64,000 nt of DNA from Streptomyces sp. WAC 01529 (GTDB taxonomy: Bacteria > Actinomycetota > Actinomycetes > Streptomycetales > Streptomycetaceae), in contig NZ_CP029617.1 of the NCBI RefSeq assembly GCF_003945545.1, positions 7,095,001 to 7,159,000 of the forward strand, read 5' to 3'. Below are positions 42,543 to 51,053 of the stretch, piece after piece. The notes below the pieces were generated by a model. The model made no database searches. It saw nothing but the letters and a program-made list of their open reading frames with translations, and was not told the DNA's origin. Position 1 is the first letter of the stretch. The number at the start of each line of letters is the position of its first letter. A program made the position numbers and the translations under genes.

Positions 42543-43457
42543 GTGGGTGGTTCCAATGTGGAGGGCTTCGGCGCGGGTGGCCGGAAGGGCGACGGCGCGG
42601 GCGCGGCCGGTTCGCGAGGCCTCAAGGCCGGAGGCGCGGCCGCGGCACGCGGCGCCGGACTCGTCGTACGCGAGGTGTCCGTCGGCTACGGCCCCGTACG
42701 CGCCCTGCGCCGCGTCTCGCTCGACGTGCCGGACGGCACCGTCGTCGCCGTGCTCGGCGGCAACGGCGCGGGCAAGTCGACGCTGCTGCGCGCCATTTCG
42801 CGCACGCTCTCCTTCCAGGGCGGCGCACTGACCTCGGGCGGCATCCACTTCGACGGCACCCGCGTCGACGGCCTCGCGCCGGACCGCGTGGTGGCCGCCG
42901 GAATCTCCCAGGTCCCGGAGGGAAGGCGGGTGTTCGCCCGGATGACCGTCACCGACAACCTGCGCGCCGGGGCGCTCGGCTCCTCCGGGTCGCGCGCGGC
43001 CAAGGCGGACGCCCTGCGCCGCGTCCACGAACTCTTCCCGGTCCTCGCCGAGCGCGGCACCCAGCGCGCCGGACTGCTCTCCGGCGGTGAACAGCAGATG
43101 CTCGCGGTCGGCAGGGCGCTCATGGCCTCGCCGCGCCTGCTCCTCCTCGACGAACCCTCCCTCGGCCTCGCCCCGCTGATGGCCGCCCGCATCGCCGACA
43201 CCATCGGGGAGATCAACGCCCAGGGCACCTCGGTCCTGCTCGTCGAACAGAACGCCGCGCTCGCGCTGCGGCTCGCCTCACGGGCGTACGTCCTCGACGT
43301 CGGCGAGGTCGCCCTGTCCGGCCCGGCGGACGAGCTGGCCGCCTCCGACGAGGTGCGCCGCCGCTACCTCGGCGTGGTCGACGAGGACGCCGCGGCCGAC
43401 GCCACCCGGGGCATCGGCGCACTGCCGACGCTGCCGCGCTGGGAGGCCGGACGGTGA
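42543..43457 (+). CDS. livF: Branched-chain amino acid ABC transporter ATPase
   Basis: A 304-residue ATPase of the LivF type. Walker A is GGNGAGKST (about residues 74-82), the signature is LSGGEQQ, and Walker B is LLLLDEPSLGLAP. Compared with typical LivF (about 235 residues) it has a glycine/alanine-rich N-terminal extension of about 40 residues and a C-terminal tail of about 30. GTG 42543 is my choice; GTG 42558 is also possible. The stop overlaps the livG start (GTGA). First gene of a five-gene operon in the order F-G-H-M-K. Confidence 0.88.
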   Translation: MGGSNVEGFGAGGRKGDGAGAAGSRGLKAGGAAAARGAGLVVREVSVGYGPVRALRRVSLDVPDGTVVAVLGGNGAGKSTLLRAISRTLSFQGGALTSGGIHFDGTRVDGLAPDRVVAAGISQVPEGRRVFARMTVTDNLRAGALGSSGSRAAKADALRRVHELFPVLAERGTQRAGLLSGGEQQMLAVGRALMASPRLLLLDEPSLGLAPLMAARIADTIGEINAQGTSVLLVEQNAALALRLASRAYVLDVGEVALSGPADELAASDEVRRRYLGVVDEDAAADATRGIGALPTLPRWEAGR

Positions 43458-44278
43458 CCGAAGAACCCGTACCGTCTCTGGAAGTCAGCGAGTTGACCGT
43501 CCGTTTCGCCGGGCTCACCGCGCTGGACGCCGTCAGCTTCACCGTCCGCCCCGGCACCGTGCACGCCCTCATCGGGCCCAACGGCGCGGGCAAGTCCACC
43601 TGCTTCAACGTCCTGTCCGGCGTCTACCGCGCCACCAGCGGCAGCGTCCGCTTCGGTGAGCACGAACTCACCGGCATGCGCCCGCACCAGATCGCCGGAC
43701 TCGGCGTCGCCCGGATCTTCCAGAACCTCGCCCTGCCGCCCCGCGCCACGGTCGTCGACAGCCTGCTGCTCGGCCGCCACCGCCTGACCCGCACCGGCTT
43801 CATCGCCGCGGGCCTGCGCCTTCCCTCGGCGGCCCGCGAGGAGCGGCTGCACCGCGAACGCGTCCGCGAGATCGCCGCGTTCGTCGGCCTGGAACGCCAA
43901 CTCGACCTGCCCGCAGGCTCCTTGCCCTACGGCCAGCAGAAACTCGCCGAACTGGCCCGGGCCCTGTGCATGGAGCCGCGCCTGCTGCTCCTCGACGAGC
44001 CCGTCGCCGGCATGACCGCCGACGAGCGGCGCCGCACGGCCGCGGTCATCGCGGGCGTCCGCGACAGCCTCGGCATCTCGATCGTCCTGGTGGAACACGA
44101 CATGGGGGTGGTGATGCGGCTCGCGGACGCGGTGACCGTACTCGACTTCGGACGCCGCATCGCCGACGGCGCACCCGGCGACGTACAGAACGACCCGGCG
44201 GTCATCCGCGCCTACCTGGGCGAGAGCAACGACCGCGACGACGCCGACCGACCCGGCGAGGAGGACACCCGCTCATGA
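43454..44278 (+). CDS. livG: Branched-chain amino acid ABC transporter ATPase
   Basis: A 274-residue ATPase of the LivG type. Walker A is GPNGAGKST, followed by the long LivG-specific insertion (LLGRHRLTRTGFIAAGLRLP), LPYGQQKLAELARAL as a variant signature (the first residues YGQQ replace SGGQ, as is usual in LivG) and Walker B LLLLDEPVAGM. It pairs with LivF on the cytoplasmic face of the LivHM pore. It overlaps both neighbours by four bases. Confidence 0.92.
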   Translation: MTEEPVPSLEVSELTVRFAGLTALDAVSFTVRPGTVHALIGPNGAGKSTCFNVLSGVYRATSGSVRFGEHELTGMRPHQIAGLGVARIFQNLALPPRATVVDSLLLGRHRLTRTGFIAAGLRLPSAAREERLHRERVREIAAFVGLERQLDLPAGSLPYGQQKLAELARALCMEPRLLLLDEPVAGMTADERRRTAAVIAGVRDSLGISIVLVEHDMGVVMRLADAVTVLDFGRRIADGAPGDVQNDPAVIRAYLGESNDRDDADRPGEEDTRS

Positions 44279-45165
44279 CCACCTTCACCGAACTCCTCCT
44301 CAACGGCCTCTCCATGGGCTCCGTCTACGCCCTCATCGCCCTCGGCTTCGTCGTCATCTTCCGCGCCACCGAAGTGGTGAACTTCGCGCACGCCTCCCTG
44401 CTCCTGGCGGGCGGCTACATCACCGCGTCCCTCCACGACGACCTCGGCTTCTGGCCGGCGCTGCTCGTCGGCATCGCGGGCGCCGCGGTCGTCGGGGCGG
44501 CCGTCGAGTTCCTGGTCATGCGCCGCTACCGGGGCACCGACCACAGCGTCCTCGCCATCGTCACCATCGGCGTCGACATCCTGCTGACCACCGAGCTGAC
44601 CCGCCGCCTCGGCACCGACGTGCTGCCGCTCGGCGACCCCTGGGGCGACGACGTGCTGACCGTCGGCCCGATCTCCCTCGCGCACACCCGCATCGCCGCG
44701 TTCGCCGCCGCGGCCCTGCTCATCACCGTCTTCCTGCTCGCCTTCCGCTACACCTCCTGGGGCGTGGCGATGCGCGCCGCCGCCGAGAGCCCCGAGACCG
44801 CGGCGCTGATGGGCGTCCGGCTCGGGCGCGTCTCGCTCGGCGCGTGGGCGGTGGCGGGCGCCCTGGCCGCCGTGGCCGCGCTCTTCCTCACCGTCTTCCC
44901 GACGCCGGGCCTGGAGCGCGCCACGTCGCTCGCCGCCCTGAAGGCCTTCCCCGCCGCGATCCTCGGCGGCCTCGACTCCACCACCGGAGCCCTCGTCGGC
45001 GGTCTTGTCGTCGGCGTCACCGAATCCCTCGCCACCGGCTACCAGAGCGAGCTGACCTTCCTCGGCCGCGGCCTCGGCGACCTCGCGCCCTACCTCGTCA
45101 TGACCGTGATCCTGCTGATCCGGCCCGCCGGGCTCTTCGGCACGAAGGAGCTCGCCCGTGTCTGA
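44275..45165 (+). CDS. livH: Branched-chain amino acid ABC transporter permease
   Basis: A 296-residue membrane protein with about eight hydrophobic segments. It starts with the LivH hallmark LLLNGLSMGSVYALIALGFV and carries GVAMRAAAESPETAALMGV as the ATPase-contact loop (about residues 161-179). ATG 44275 overlaps the livG stop. The long frame upstream is not real. It overlaps livM by eight bases. Confidence 0.93.
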   Translation: MTTFTELLLNGLSMGSVYALIALGFVVIFRATEVVNFAHASLLLAGGYITASLHDDLGFWPALLVGIAGAAVVGAAVEFLVMRRYRGTDHSVLAIVTIGVDILLTTELTRRLGTDVLPLGDPWGDDVLTVGPISLAHTRIAAFAAAALLITVFLLAFRYTSWGVAMRAAAESPETAALMGVRLGRVSLGAWAVAGALAAVAALFLTVFPTPGLERATSLAALKAFPAAILGGLDSTTGALVGGLVVGVTESLATGYQSELTFLGRGLGDLAPYLVMTVILLIRPAGLFGTKELARV

Positions 45166-46273
45166 CATCCGCCGCACCTGCGTACGGGCGGCCGCGGCCG
45201 TAGTGCTGCTCGCCCTGCCCTTCTACCTGGACCGCTTCTGGCTCCAGGCGGGCCTGTTCGCGATGGCCGCCGCGATCGGCGCGATCGGCATCAACCTCCT
45301 CACCGGCGCGACCGGCCAGCTCTCCATGGGCCACGCCTTCTTCCTCGCGATCGGCGCGTACGGCTACTGCGTACTCGCCGGGGACGGCGGCGACGGTCTG
45401 ACCGGGCTCGGGCTGCCGACCTGGCTCGCCGCCGCCCTCGCCGTGGCGCTCGCCGGGCTCGCGGGCGGGCTCTTCAGCCCCATCGCGGGCCGGCTGCGCG
45501 GCGCCTACCTCGGCATCGCGACCCTGGCGCTGATCTTCATCGGGCAGCACGTGCTGTTCAACGCGCACGACCTGACGGGCGGCTCGAACGGGCGTGACGT
45601 ACCGCCGCTGAACCTCTTCGGCCTCACCTTCGACGAAAGCGAGACCGTCGTCGCCGCCGTACCGTTCGGCTCCGCCGAGAAGCTCTGGTACGCCGGTCTG
45701 GTGCTGCTCCTGGCCTGCGGACTCTTCGCCCGCGGCGTGCTGCGCGGACGGCCGGGGCGCGCCATGAACGCCATCCGTGACCACCGCGTGGCCGCCGGTG
45801 TCATCGGCGTGCCGGTGGCCCGCTACCGCGCCGGGGTCTTCGTCCTCTCGTCGATGTACGCGGGCCTCGCCGGGGTGCTGCTCGCCCTCGTCTTCCAGCG
45901 GACCGTGCCCGACTACTTCGGCATGACGCTCTCCCTGGAGTACCTCGCGATGATCGTCATCGGCGGCCTCGGCTCGGTCTCCGGAGCGGTCGCGGGCGCG
46001 GCCCTCGTCTCCCTGCTGCCGCAGCTGCTGACCCGGTACAGCGACGCGCTGCCCCTCGTCTCGGCGCCGGGCACCGGCGGGATCTCGCCGGGTGAGGCGT
46101 CCCGGTATCTGTACGGCGCCGCCGTCGTCGCGGTGGTGCTCTTCCTGCCCGGCGGCCTGGTGCGGCTCACCGCCCGCCGCCGCGGCCCCACCCCGGACAC
46201 TCCGGACGATCCGGCAACTTCAGTCACTCCGCGCACACCACGCACACCAGGCACACCAGGGGAGACAGCATGA
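45158..46273 (+). CDS. livM: Branched-chain amino acid ABC transporter permease
   Basis: A 371-residue membrane protein of the LivM family, with hallmark GINLLTGATGQLSMGHAFFL (about residues 44-63), contact loop RPGRAMNAIRDHRVAAGVIG and about nine membrane segments. GTG 45158 lies 8 bases inside livH with GAAGGAG upstream. The C-terminal 40 residues are proline/threonine-rich (TPDDPATSVTPRTPRTPG in part), low complexity and encoded by short DNA repeats. Its stop overlaps the livK start. Confidence 0.93.
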   Translation: MSDIRRTCVRAAAAVVLLALPFYLDRFWLQAGLFAMAAAIGAIGINLLTGATGQLSMGHAFFLAIGAYGYCVLAGDGGDGLTGLGLPTWLAAALAVALAGLAGGLFSPIAGRLRGAYLGIATLALIFIGQHVLFNAHDLTGGSNGRDVPPLNLFGLTFDESETVVAAVPFGSAEKLWYAGLVLLLACGLFARGVLRGRPGRAMNAIRDHRVAAGVIGVPVARYRAGVFVLSSMYAGLAGVLLALVFQRTVPDYFGMTLSLEYLAMIVIGGLGSVSGAVAGAALVSLLPQLLTRYSDALPLVSAPGTGGISPGEASRYLYGAAVVAVVLFLPGGLVRLTARRRGPTPDTPDDPATSVTPRTPRTPGTPGETA

Positions 46274-47544
46274 ACGCACTGACCCGGGCCACGGCGGCCA
46301 CCACCGCGCTCGCCGCCCTCCTCGCGCTCTCGGCGTGCAGCTCGAAGGCGAAGGACGGCGACGACGACGGCAGGACGGCGGGCGGGGTGAAGACCGGCGA
46401 GGGCATCTCGGGCAAGACGATCAATCTCGGCGTGCTCACCGACATGACCGGCGTCTACGCCACCCTCGGCAAGAGCGTCACCCAGGCCCAGCAGCTCTAC
46501 GTCGACAAGACCAACAAGGACGGCGGCATCTGCGGCCACAAGCTGAAGCTCACCGTCCGCGACCACGGCTACGACCCGCAGAAGGCGGTCGCCGCCTACA
46601 CCGAGCTGGAACCGAAGGTCCTCGGCTTCGCCCAGTTCATCGGCTCGCCGTTCGTCGCCGCCGTCAAGCAGCGCATCGACGCCGACAAGGCCCTCGTCCT
46701 GCCGCAGGCCTGGTCGGCGAACCTCCTGGGCAGCCCGTATGTGCGGGTCATCGGATCCACGTACGACCTGGAGACGATCAACGCGATCGACTTCCTGATG
46801 AAGGAGAAGGGCCTGAAGAAGGGCGACAAGCTCGGTCACGTCTACTTCGAGGGCGACTACGGCGAGAGCGCCCTGAAGGGCTCCGAGTACATGGCCGAGG
46901 AGGCGGGCCTGACCGTCGTCGAGCAGAAGATCAAGCCGACGGACAATGACATGACCGCGCAGGTCTCCGCCCTGAAGAAGGCGGGCGTCAAGGCCGTCGT
47001 GATCAGCGCGGGCCCGCGCCAGGCGGCCTCCCTGGTCGGCGTCGCCGCGGCCGGCCGCTTCGACGTGCCCGTCATCGGCAACAACTCGGCGTTCGCCCCG
47101 CAGCTCCTCGCCACCCAGTCGGGCCCCGCCCTGCAGAAGAACTACTACGTCGCCTCGCCCACGCTGCCCATCGGCGCGGAGACCGCGGCGGCGGAGAAGC
47201 TCGTCGCCGACTACAAGAAGGCCCACCCGAAGGACTCCCTCGACAACGGCGTCGTGGCGGGCTGGACGGCCGCCTCCGTCTTCGGCGAGGCCCTGAAGAA
47301 GGCCTGCGAGGACAAGGACCTCACGCGCGACGGCGTCGACAAGGCGCTGCTGACCCTCGACGGCTTCGACTCGGGCTTCGGCGTCACCCAGGACTTCACC
47401 GACCCCAAGGCCCCCTCGTCCAAGGAGAGCGTGATCCTCCAGCCGGACAAGAAGGCGACGGGCGGCATGAAGGTGGTCCGCGAGCCGCAAGCGGCGAAGG
47501 CGGCGCAGGGATACAGCGCCGATCAGAGCCCGTCCGGCGATTGA
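46270..47544 (+). CDS. livK: Branched-chain amino acid ABC transporter binding lipoprotein
   Basis: A 424-residue periplasmic-type binding protein of the LivJ/LivK family, with lipobox LALSAC (about residues 18-23) for membrane anchoring. The ligand domain begins TINLGVLTDMTGVYATLGKS. The substrate may be leucine, isoleucine, valine or another compound taken by this broad class, such as an amide or urea. It is the last operon gene; its last codons and stop lie within a recurrent repeat, and a strong hairpin follows 36 bases later. Confidence 0.92.
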   Translation: MNALTRATAATTALAALLALSACSSKAKDGDDDGRTAGGVKTGEGISGKTINLGVLTDMTGVYATLGKSVTQAQQLYVDKTNKDGGICGHKLKLTVRDHGYDPQKAVAAYTELEPKVLGFAQFIGSPFVAAVKQRIDADKALVLPQAWSANLLGSPYVRVIGSTYDLETINAIDFLMKEKGLKKGDKLGHVYFEGDYGESALKGSEYMAEEAGLTVVEQKIKPTDNDMTAQVSALKKAGVKAVVISAGPRQAASLVGVAAAGRFDVPVIGNNSAFAPQLLATQSGPALQKNYYVASPTLPIGAETAAAEKLVADYKKAHPKDSLDNGVVAGWTAASVFGEALKKACEDKDLTRDGVDKALLTLDGFDSGFGVTQDFTDPKAPSSKESVILQPDKKATGGMKVVREPQAAKAAQGYSADQSPSGD

Positions 47545-47551
47545 GGACGAG
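47526..47551. repeat. Recurrent Streptomyces repeat overlapping the livK stop
   Basis: AGCCCGTCCGGCGATTGAGG (47527-47546) followed by ACGAG matches, from memory, a short motif that recurs at the ends of many Streptomyces genes. The livK TGA (47542-47544) is inside it, so the last few residues of LivK (QSPSGD) derive from the repeat. Confidence 0.55.
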
Positions 47552-47579
47552 CCCGAAGGGCGACAAGAGGGCAAGCAAA

Positions 47580-47609
47580 GGGGGCCCGGACCATCAGGTC
47601 CGGGCCCCC
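47580..47609. terminator. Strong bidirectional terminator between livK and pssA
   Basis: GGGGGCCCGGACC and GGTCCGGGCCCCC form a perfect 13-bp stem around ATCA in the gap between convergent genes. On the minus strand the stem is followed by TTTGCTTG, a weak T-run, so it should serve pssA as well as livK. Confidence 0.85.
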
Positions 47610-47627
47610 AGGGCGACGTACGGAAAA

Positions 47628-48491
47628 CTACGGCAACTGCGCCGCACGGGCCTCGCGCCGGTTGTCGCGGAAGTTGTTCACCCTCCGAGCCGTGGCGAAG
47701 AGGGGAATCACCGCCCCGAGGACGAGCTGGAGCGCACAGCCGGTCTGGAGGAGCAGCTGACCGCCCGGCGCCTCGAAGGCCCAGGCCGCGAGGAGCCCCA
47801 TGGCCGCGACGATCCAGGCGAGCATGGCCACCGCGAGGGGGCCCCGCGGCTTGGGGTACTCGACGCGGCTGACCATGAGCCAGGCCGTGCCGATGATCGC
47901 GAGGAGGGTCGCCACGAAGGGCAGTTCCAGGAGCACGATCGAGACGACCGTCAGCGCCCCGAAGGGCGAGGGCATGCCCTGGAAGGTGCCGTCCTTCACG
48001 GTCACGCAGGAGAACCGCGCAAGCCGCAGCACCACCGCCAGGAGCACCACGATCGCGCCCACCGCCGCCACCCGCTGGTGCGCGTCGTCCGCGACCATGC
48101 CGTAGACGAGGACGAAGTACGCGGGGGCCAGACCGAAGCTGATCAGGTCCGAGAGGTTGTCCAGCTCGGCGCCCATCGGCGAGGACCGCAGCTTGCGTGC
48201 CACGAGCCCGTCGAAGAGGTCGAAGACGGCCGCGCAGAGCATCAGGATCACGGCGGTCGCGGCGGAGTGCCGCGCCATGCCGCTCTCGTTGCTGCCCTGG
48301 AGGTGCGGGATGAGGATGCCCGTGGTGGTGAAGTACACCGCCATGAAGCCGCACGTGGCGTTGCCGAGCGTGAGCGTGTCCGCTATCGACAGGCGCAGTG
48401 ACAGCGGCATCTCGTCGGCGTCGTGGGACGCGTCCTCCTGCGCCGCCTCCGACGCCCAGCCGGCCTGTGTCTCAGGATCAACCACGGTCAA
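47628..48491 (-). CDS. pssA: CDP-diacylglycerol--serine O-phosphatidyltransferase
   Basis: A 287-residue integral membrane enzyme that makes phosphatidylserine. The CDP-alcohol phosphotransferase motif is complete: DLFDGLVARKLRSSPMGAEL then DNLSD (about residues 91-115), with the spaced aspartates needed for metal binding. Several membrane helices follow. The probable start is TTG 48491, nine bases after AGGGG; GTG 48485 is an alternative. It overlaps the end of psd by 14 bases, so the two are one transcript for phosphatidylethanolamine synthesis. A basic C-terminus (RRVNNFRDNRREARAAQ) lies in the cytoplasm. Confidence 0.93.
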   Translation of the reverse strand: MTVVDPETQAGWASEAAQEDASHDADEMPLSLRLSIADTLTLGNATCGFMAVYFTTTGILIPHLQGSNESGMARHSAATAVILMLCAAVFDLFDGLVARKLRSSPMGAELDNLSDLISFGLAPAYFVLVYGMVADDAHQRVAAVGAIVVLLAVVLRLARFSCVTVKDGTFQGMPSPFGALTVVSIVLLELPFVATLLAIIGTAWLMVSRVEYPKPRGPLAVAMLAWIVAAMGLLAAWAFEAPGGQLLLQTGCALQLVLGAVIPLFATARRVNNFRDNRREARAAQLP

Positions 48492-49134
48492 TGCGAGTCA
48501 CCCCTGCCACGGTCTTCTGACCGACCTCGACGTCCACCTCGACACCCTCGGGGAGGTAGATGTCGACGCGGGAGCCGAAACGGATCAGGCCGATCCGCTC
48601 GCCCTGCTCCACCTTCGTGCCCTGCGGCACGTACGGCACGATGCGCCGTGCGACCGCGCCCGCGATCTGGATCATCTCGATGTCGCCGAGCTCGGTGTCG
48701 AAGTGCCAGACAACGCGTTCGTTGTTCTCGCTCTCCTTGTTGAACGCCGGGACGAACCCGCCGGGGATGTGCTCCACGGACGTCACCGTGCCCGCGAGGG
48801 GCGCGCGGTTGACGTGGACGTTCAGGGGGCTCATGAAGATGGCGACGCGGGTACGCCCGTCCTTCCACGGCATGATGCTCTGCACCACGCCGTCGGCGGG
48901 GGAGATGACCCGGCCCTGAGCGATCTCGCGCTCGGGGTCGCGGAAGAACCACAGCATTCCCGCCGCCAGCGCGGTGGCGGGAACGGCGACGGCGGCGGCA
49001 CCCTTCGAACGGCGCGCGCGGGCGAGGCTGAGTGCCGCGGTGGCGACGGTCGGCAGGAGCCACGGCGATGCTCCGCGAGCAAGGCGTCCCTGAAGAATGC
49101 CGTCGCGTGGTGCAGAGGTTTGGCTGTGGGGCAT
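48478..49134 (-). CDS. psd: Phosphatidylserine decarboxylase (short form)
   Basis: A 218-residue pro-enzyme that decarboxylates phosphatidylserine to phosphatidylethanolamine. It is the short type: self-cleavage should occur at Gly-Ser in LIRFGSRVDIYLPEG, with Ser188 becoming the pyruvoyl group. The core also has VISPADGVV and MSPLNVHVNRAPLAG. One or two hydrophobic segments near residues 20-60 anchor it to the membrane. ATG 49134 starts the conserved part; the frame is open upstream without similarity. pssA follows with overlapping ends. Confidence 0.92.
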   Translation of the reverse strand: MPHSQTSAPRDGILQGRLARGASPWLLPTVATAALSLARARRSKGAAAVAVPATALAAGMLWFFRDPEREIAQGRVISPADGVVQSIMPWKDGRTRVAIFMSPLNVHVNRAPLAGTVTSVEHIPGGFVPAFNKESENNERVVWHFDTELGDIEMIQIAGAVARRIVPYVPQGTKVEQGERIGLIRFGSRVDIYLPEGVEVDVEVGQKTVAGVTRIDRG

Positions 49135-49262
49135 GGATGACCTTCGTAGCGGATGATGCCGCGCGGTGATACGGGGGACGGCGGCTTTCTCCGGATGGTA
49201 TCGGTTGCGAGCCACAACTGGGCAAGCGAGGAAGCCGAGTCGACGGCCGAAGAGTGTTGACA

Positions 49263-49294
49263 GGGTGTGATCTTCTTCGCGAAGAAAACACCCC
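49263..49294 (-). terminator. Hairpin after the methylsuccinyl-CoA dehydrogenase gene
   Basis: GGGTGT and ACACCC arms flank the perfect 14-base palindrome TTCTTCGCGAAGAA (49273-49286), giving a long stem 12 bases downstream of the gene end. It probably ends the ethylmalonyl-CoA pathway transcript before psd. Confidence 0.7.
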
Positions 49295-49305
49295 AAACCG
49301 GGCAT

Positions 49306-50511
49306 CTAGCCCTGGAATCGATACTCTTCGAGCAGTCGACGACCAATGATCATTTTCTGGATCTCGGCGGTACCTTCACCGATCAGCAGCATCGGCGCTT
49401 CCCTGTAGAGGCGCTCGATCTCGTACTCCTTCGAGAAGCCGTAACCGCCGTGAATCCTGAACGCGTCCTCGACGACTTCCTTGCAGTACTCGGAGGCGAG
49501 GTACTTCGCCATCCCCGCTTCGAGGTCGTTTCGCTCCCCGGAGTCCTTTTTGCGTGCTGCGTTGACCATCATCGCATGAGCGGCCTCGACCTTGGTAGCC
49601 ATCTCGGCCAGCTTGAACTGAATCGCCTGGTGCTGGGCGATCGGCTTGCCGAAAGTGTGGCGTTGCTGGGCATATGAGACGCCCAGCTCAAACGCACGCT
49701 GAGCGACGCCGCAGCCACGGGCCGCGACATTCACGCGGCCGACCTCTACACCGTCCATCATTTGGTAAAACCCTCGGCCGGTGACCCCGCCGAGCACGCG
49801 ATTGGCCGGAATTCGCAGGTCGTCCATGATGAGCTCGGTCGTGTCGACGCCCTTGTAGCCCATCTTGTCGATCTTGCCCGGGATGGTCAGACCGGGGCGG
49901 ACCTCGCCGAAGCCCGGCTCCTTCTCCACGAGGAACGTCGTCATCGACTTGTGCGGGGCGGTGCCCTCAGGGTGTCCTTCGTCACTACGGCACAGAACGG
50001 CCACCAAAGTGGACGTACCGCCGTTCGTGAGCCACATCTTCTGGCCGTTCAGGACGTACTCGTCGCCGTCCTTCACACCCTTGGACGTGATCGCCGACAC
50101 ATCGGAGCCGAGGGCCGGCTCCGACATGGAGAACGCGCCGCGCACCTCGCCGGCCGCCATCCGCGGCAGGAAGGTCTCCCGCTGCTCCTGCGTGCCGTGC
50201 TGCTTGAGCATGTAGGCGACGATGAAGTGGGTGTTGATGATGCCGGACACCGACATCCAGCCACGCGCTATCTCCTCGACACACAGCGCGTACGTGAGCA
50301 GCGACTCGCCCAGGCCGCCGTACTCCTCCGGGATCATCAGGCCGAAGAGGCCCAACTCCTTGAGGCCGTCGACGATTTTCTGCGGGTACTCGTCACGGTG
50401 CTCCAGCTCGGTCGCGACAGGGATGATCTCCTTGTCGACGAAGTCACGGACCGTGGAAAGGATCTCCTGCTGGACGTCGGTGAGACCTGCGGTCTGCGCG
50501 AGTCGGCTCAT
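49306..50511 (-). CDS. Acyl-CoA dehydrogenase, probably methylsuccinyl-CoA dehydrogenase
   Basis: A 401-residue FAD enzyme. Motifs of the family are clear: GAFSMSEPALGSDVSAITSK, the flavin-binding KMWLTNGGTSTLVAV, QRHTFGKPIAQHQAIQFKLA and the C-terminal RIHGGYGFSKEYEIERLYRE with GEGTAEIQK. Context names it: it is the last gene of a ccr-mutase-lyase-hydratase row, so the natural substrate is (2S)-methylsuccinyl-CoA, oxidised to mesaconyl-CoA. A branched-chain acyl-CoA role in valine or isoleucine breakdown is the main alternative. ATG 50511 starts two bases after the stop of the MaoC gene. Confidence 0.87.
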   Translation of the reverse strand: MSRLAQTAGLTDVQQEILSTVRDFVDKEIIPVATELEHRDEYPQKIVDGLKELGLFGLMIPEEYGGLGESLLTYALCVEEIARGWMSVSGIINTHFIVAYMLKQHGTQEQRETFLPRMAAGEVRGAFSMSEPALGSDVSAITSKGVKDGDEYVLNGQKMWLTNGGTSTLVAVLCRSDEGHPEGTAPHKSMTTFLVEKEPGFGEVRPGLTIPGKIDKMGYKGVDTTELIMDDLRIPANRVLGGVTGRGFYQMMDGVEVGRVNVAARGCGVAQRAFELGVSYAQQRHTFGKPIAQHQAIQFKLAEMATKVEAAHAMMVNAARKKDSGERNDLEAGMAKYLASEYCKEVVEDAFRIHGGYGFSKEYEIERLYREAPMLLIGEGTAEIQKMIIGRRLLEEYRFQG

Positions 50512-50513
50512 GG

Positions 50514-51047
50514 CTACTTCTCCGTGCTCTCGGCGCTCTTGGAAGGGGTGTTCAGCTCCGGGCGGCCGGGCTGCTCGCCGCCGCGCTCCTTGATGTAGGT
50601 CTCGGTGGGCACCATCACCTTGCGGCGGAAGACGCAGACCAGGGTGCCGTCCTGCTTGTACCCCTTGGTCTCCACGTAGACGATCCCACGGTCGCTCTTG
50701 GACTTCGAGGGAGTCTTGTCCAGGACGGTCGTCTCGCCGTAGATCGTGTCGCCGTGGAAGGTCGGCGCCACGTGCTTGAGCGACTCGACCTCCAGGTTGG
50801 CGATGGCCTTTCCGGAGACGTCCGGGACGGACATGCCGAGGAGCAGCGAGTAGATGTAGTTGCCCACGACGACGTTCTTGCCGAAGTCGGTCGTCTTCTC
50901 CGCATAGTTGCTGTCCATGTGGAGGGGGTGGTGGTTCATGGTGAGCAGGCAGAAGAGGTGGTCGTCGTACTCGGTGACCGTCTTCCCGGGCCAGTGCTTG
51001 TACACGGCGCCGACTTCGAACTCTTCGTAGGTGCGGCCGAACTGCAT
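50514..51047 (-). CDS. MaoC-family dehydratase, probable mesaconyl-CoA hydratase
   Basis: A 177-residue hotdog-fold hydratase. GRTYEEFEVGAVYKHWPGKT then DDHLFCLLTMNHHPLHMDSN (about residues 29-48) holds the active-site Asp/His pair of MaoC hydratases. In the ethylmalonyl-CoA pathway this type of enzyme hydrates mesaconyl-C1-CoA to beta-methylmalyl-CoA. Known mesaconyl-CoA hydratases are often longer double-hotdog proteins, so this short one may work as a dimer. The tail of about 25 residues is charged and disordered. Six bases separate it from the lyase gene. Confidence 0.82.
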   Translation of the reverse strand: MQFGRTYEEFEVGAVYKHWPGKTVTEYDDHLFCLLTMNHHPLHMDSNYAEKTTDFGKNVVVGNYIYSLLLGMSVPDVSGKAIANLEVESLKHVAPTFHGDTIYGETTVLDKTPSKSKSDRGIVYVETKGYKQDGTLVCVFRRKVMVPTETYIKERGGEQPGRPELNTPSKSAESTEK

Positions 51048-51053
51048 GGTGTC

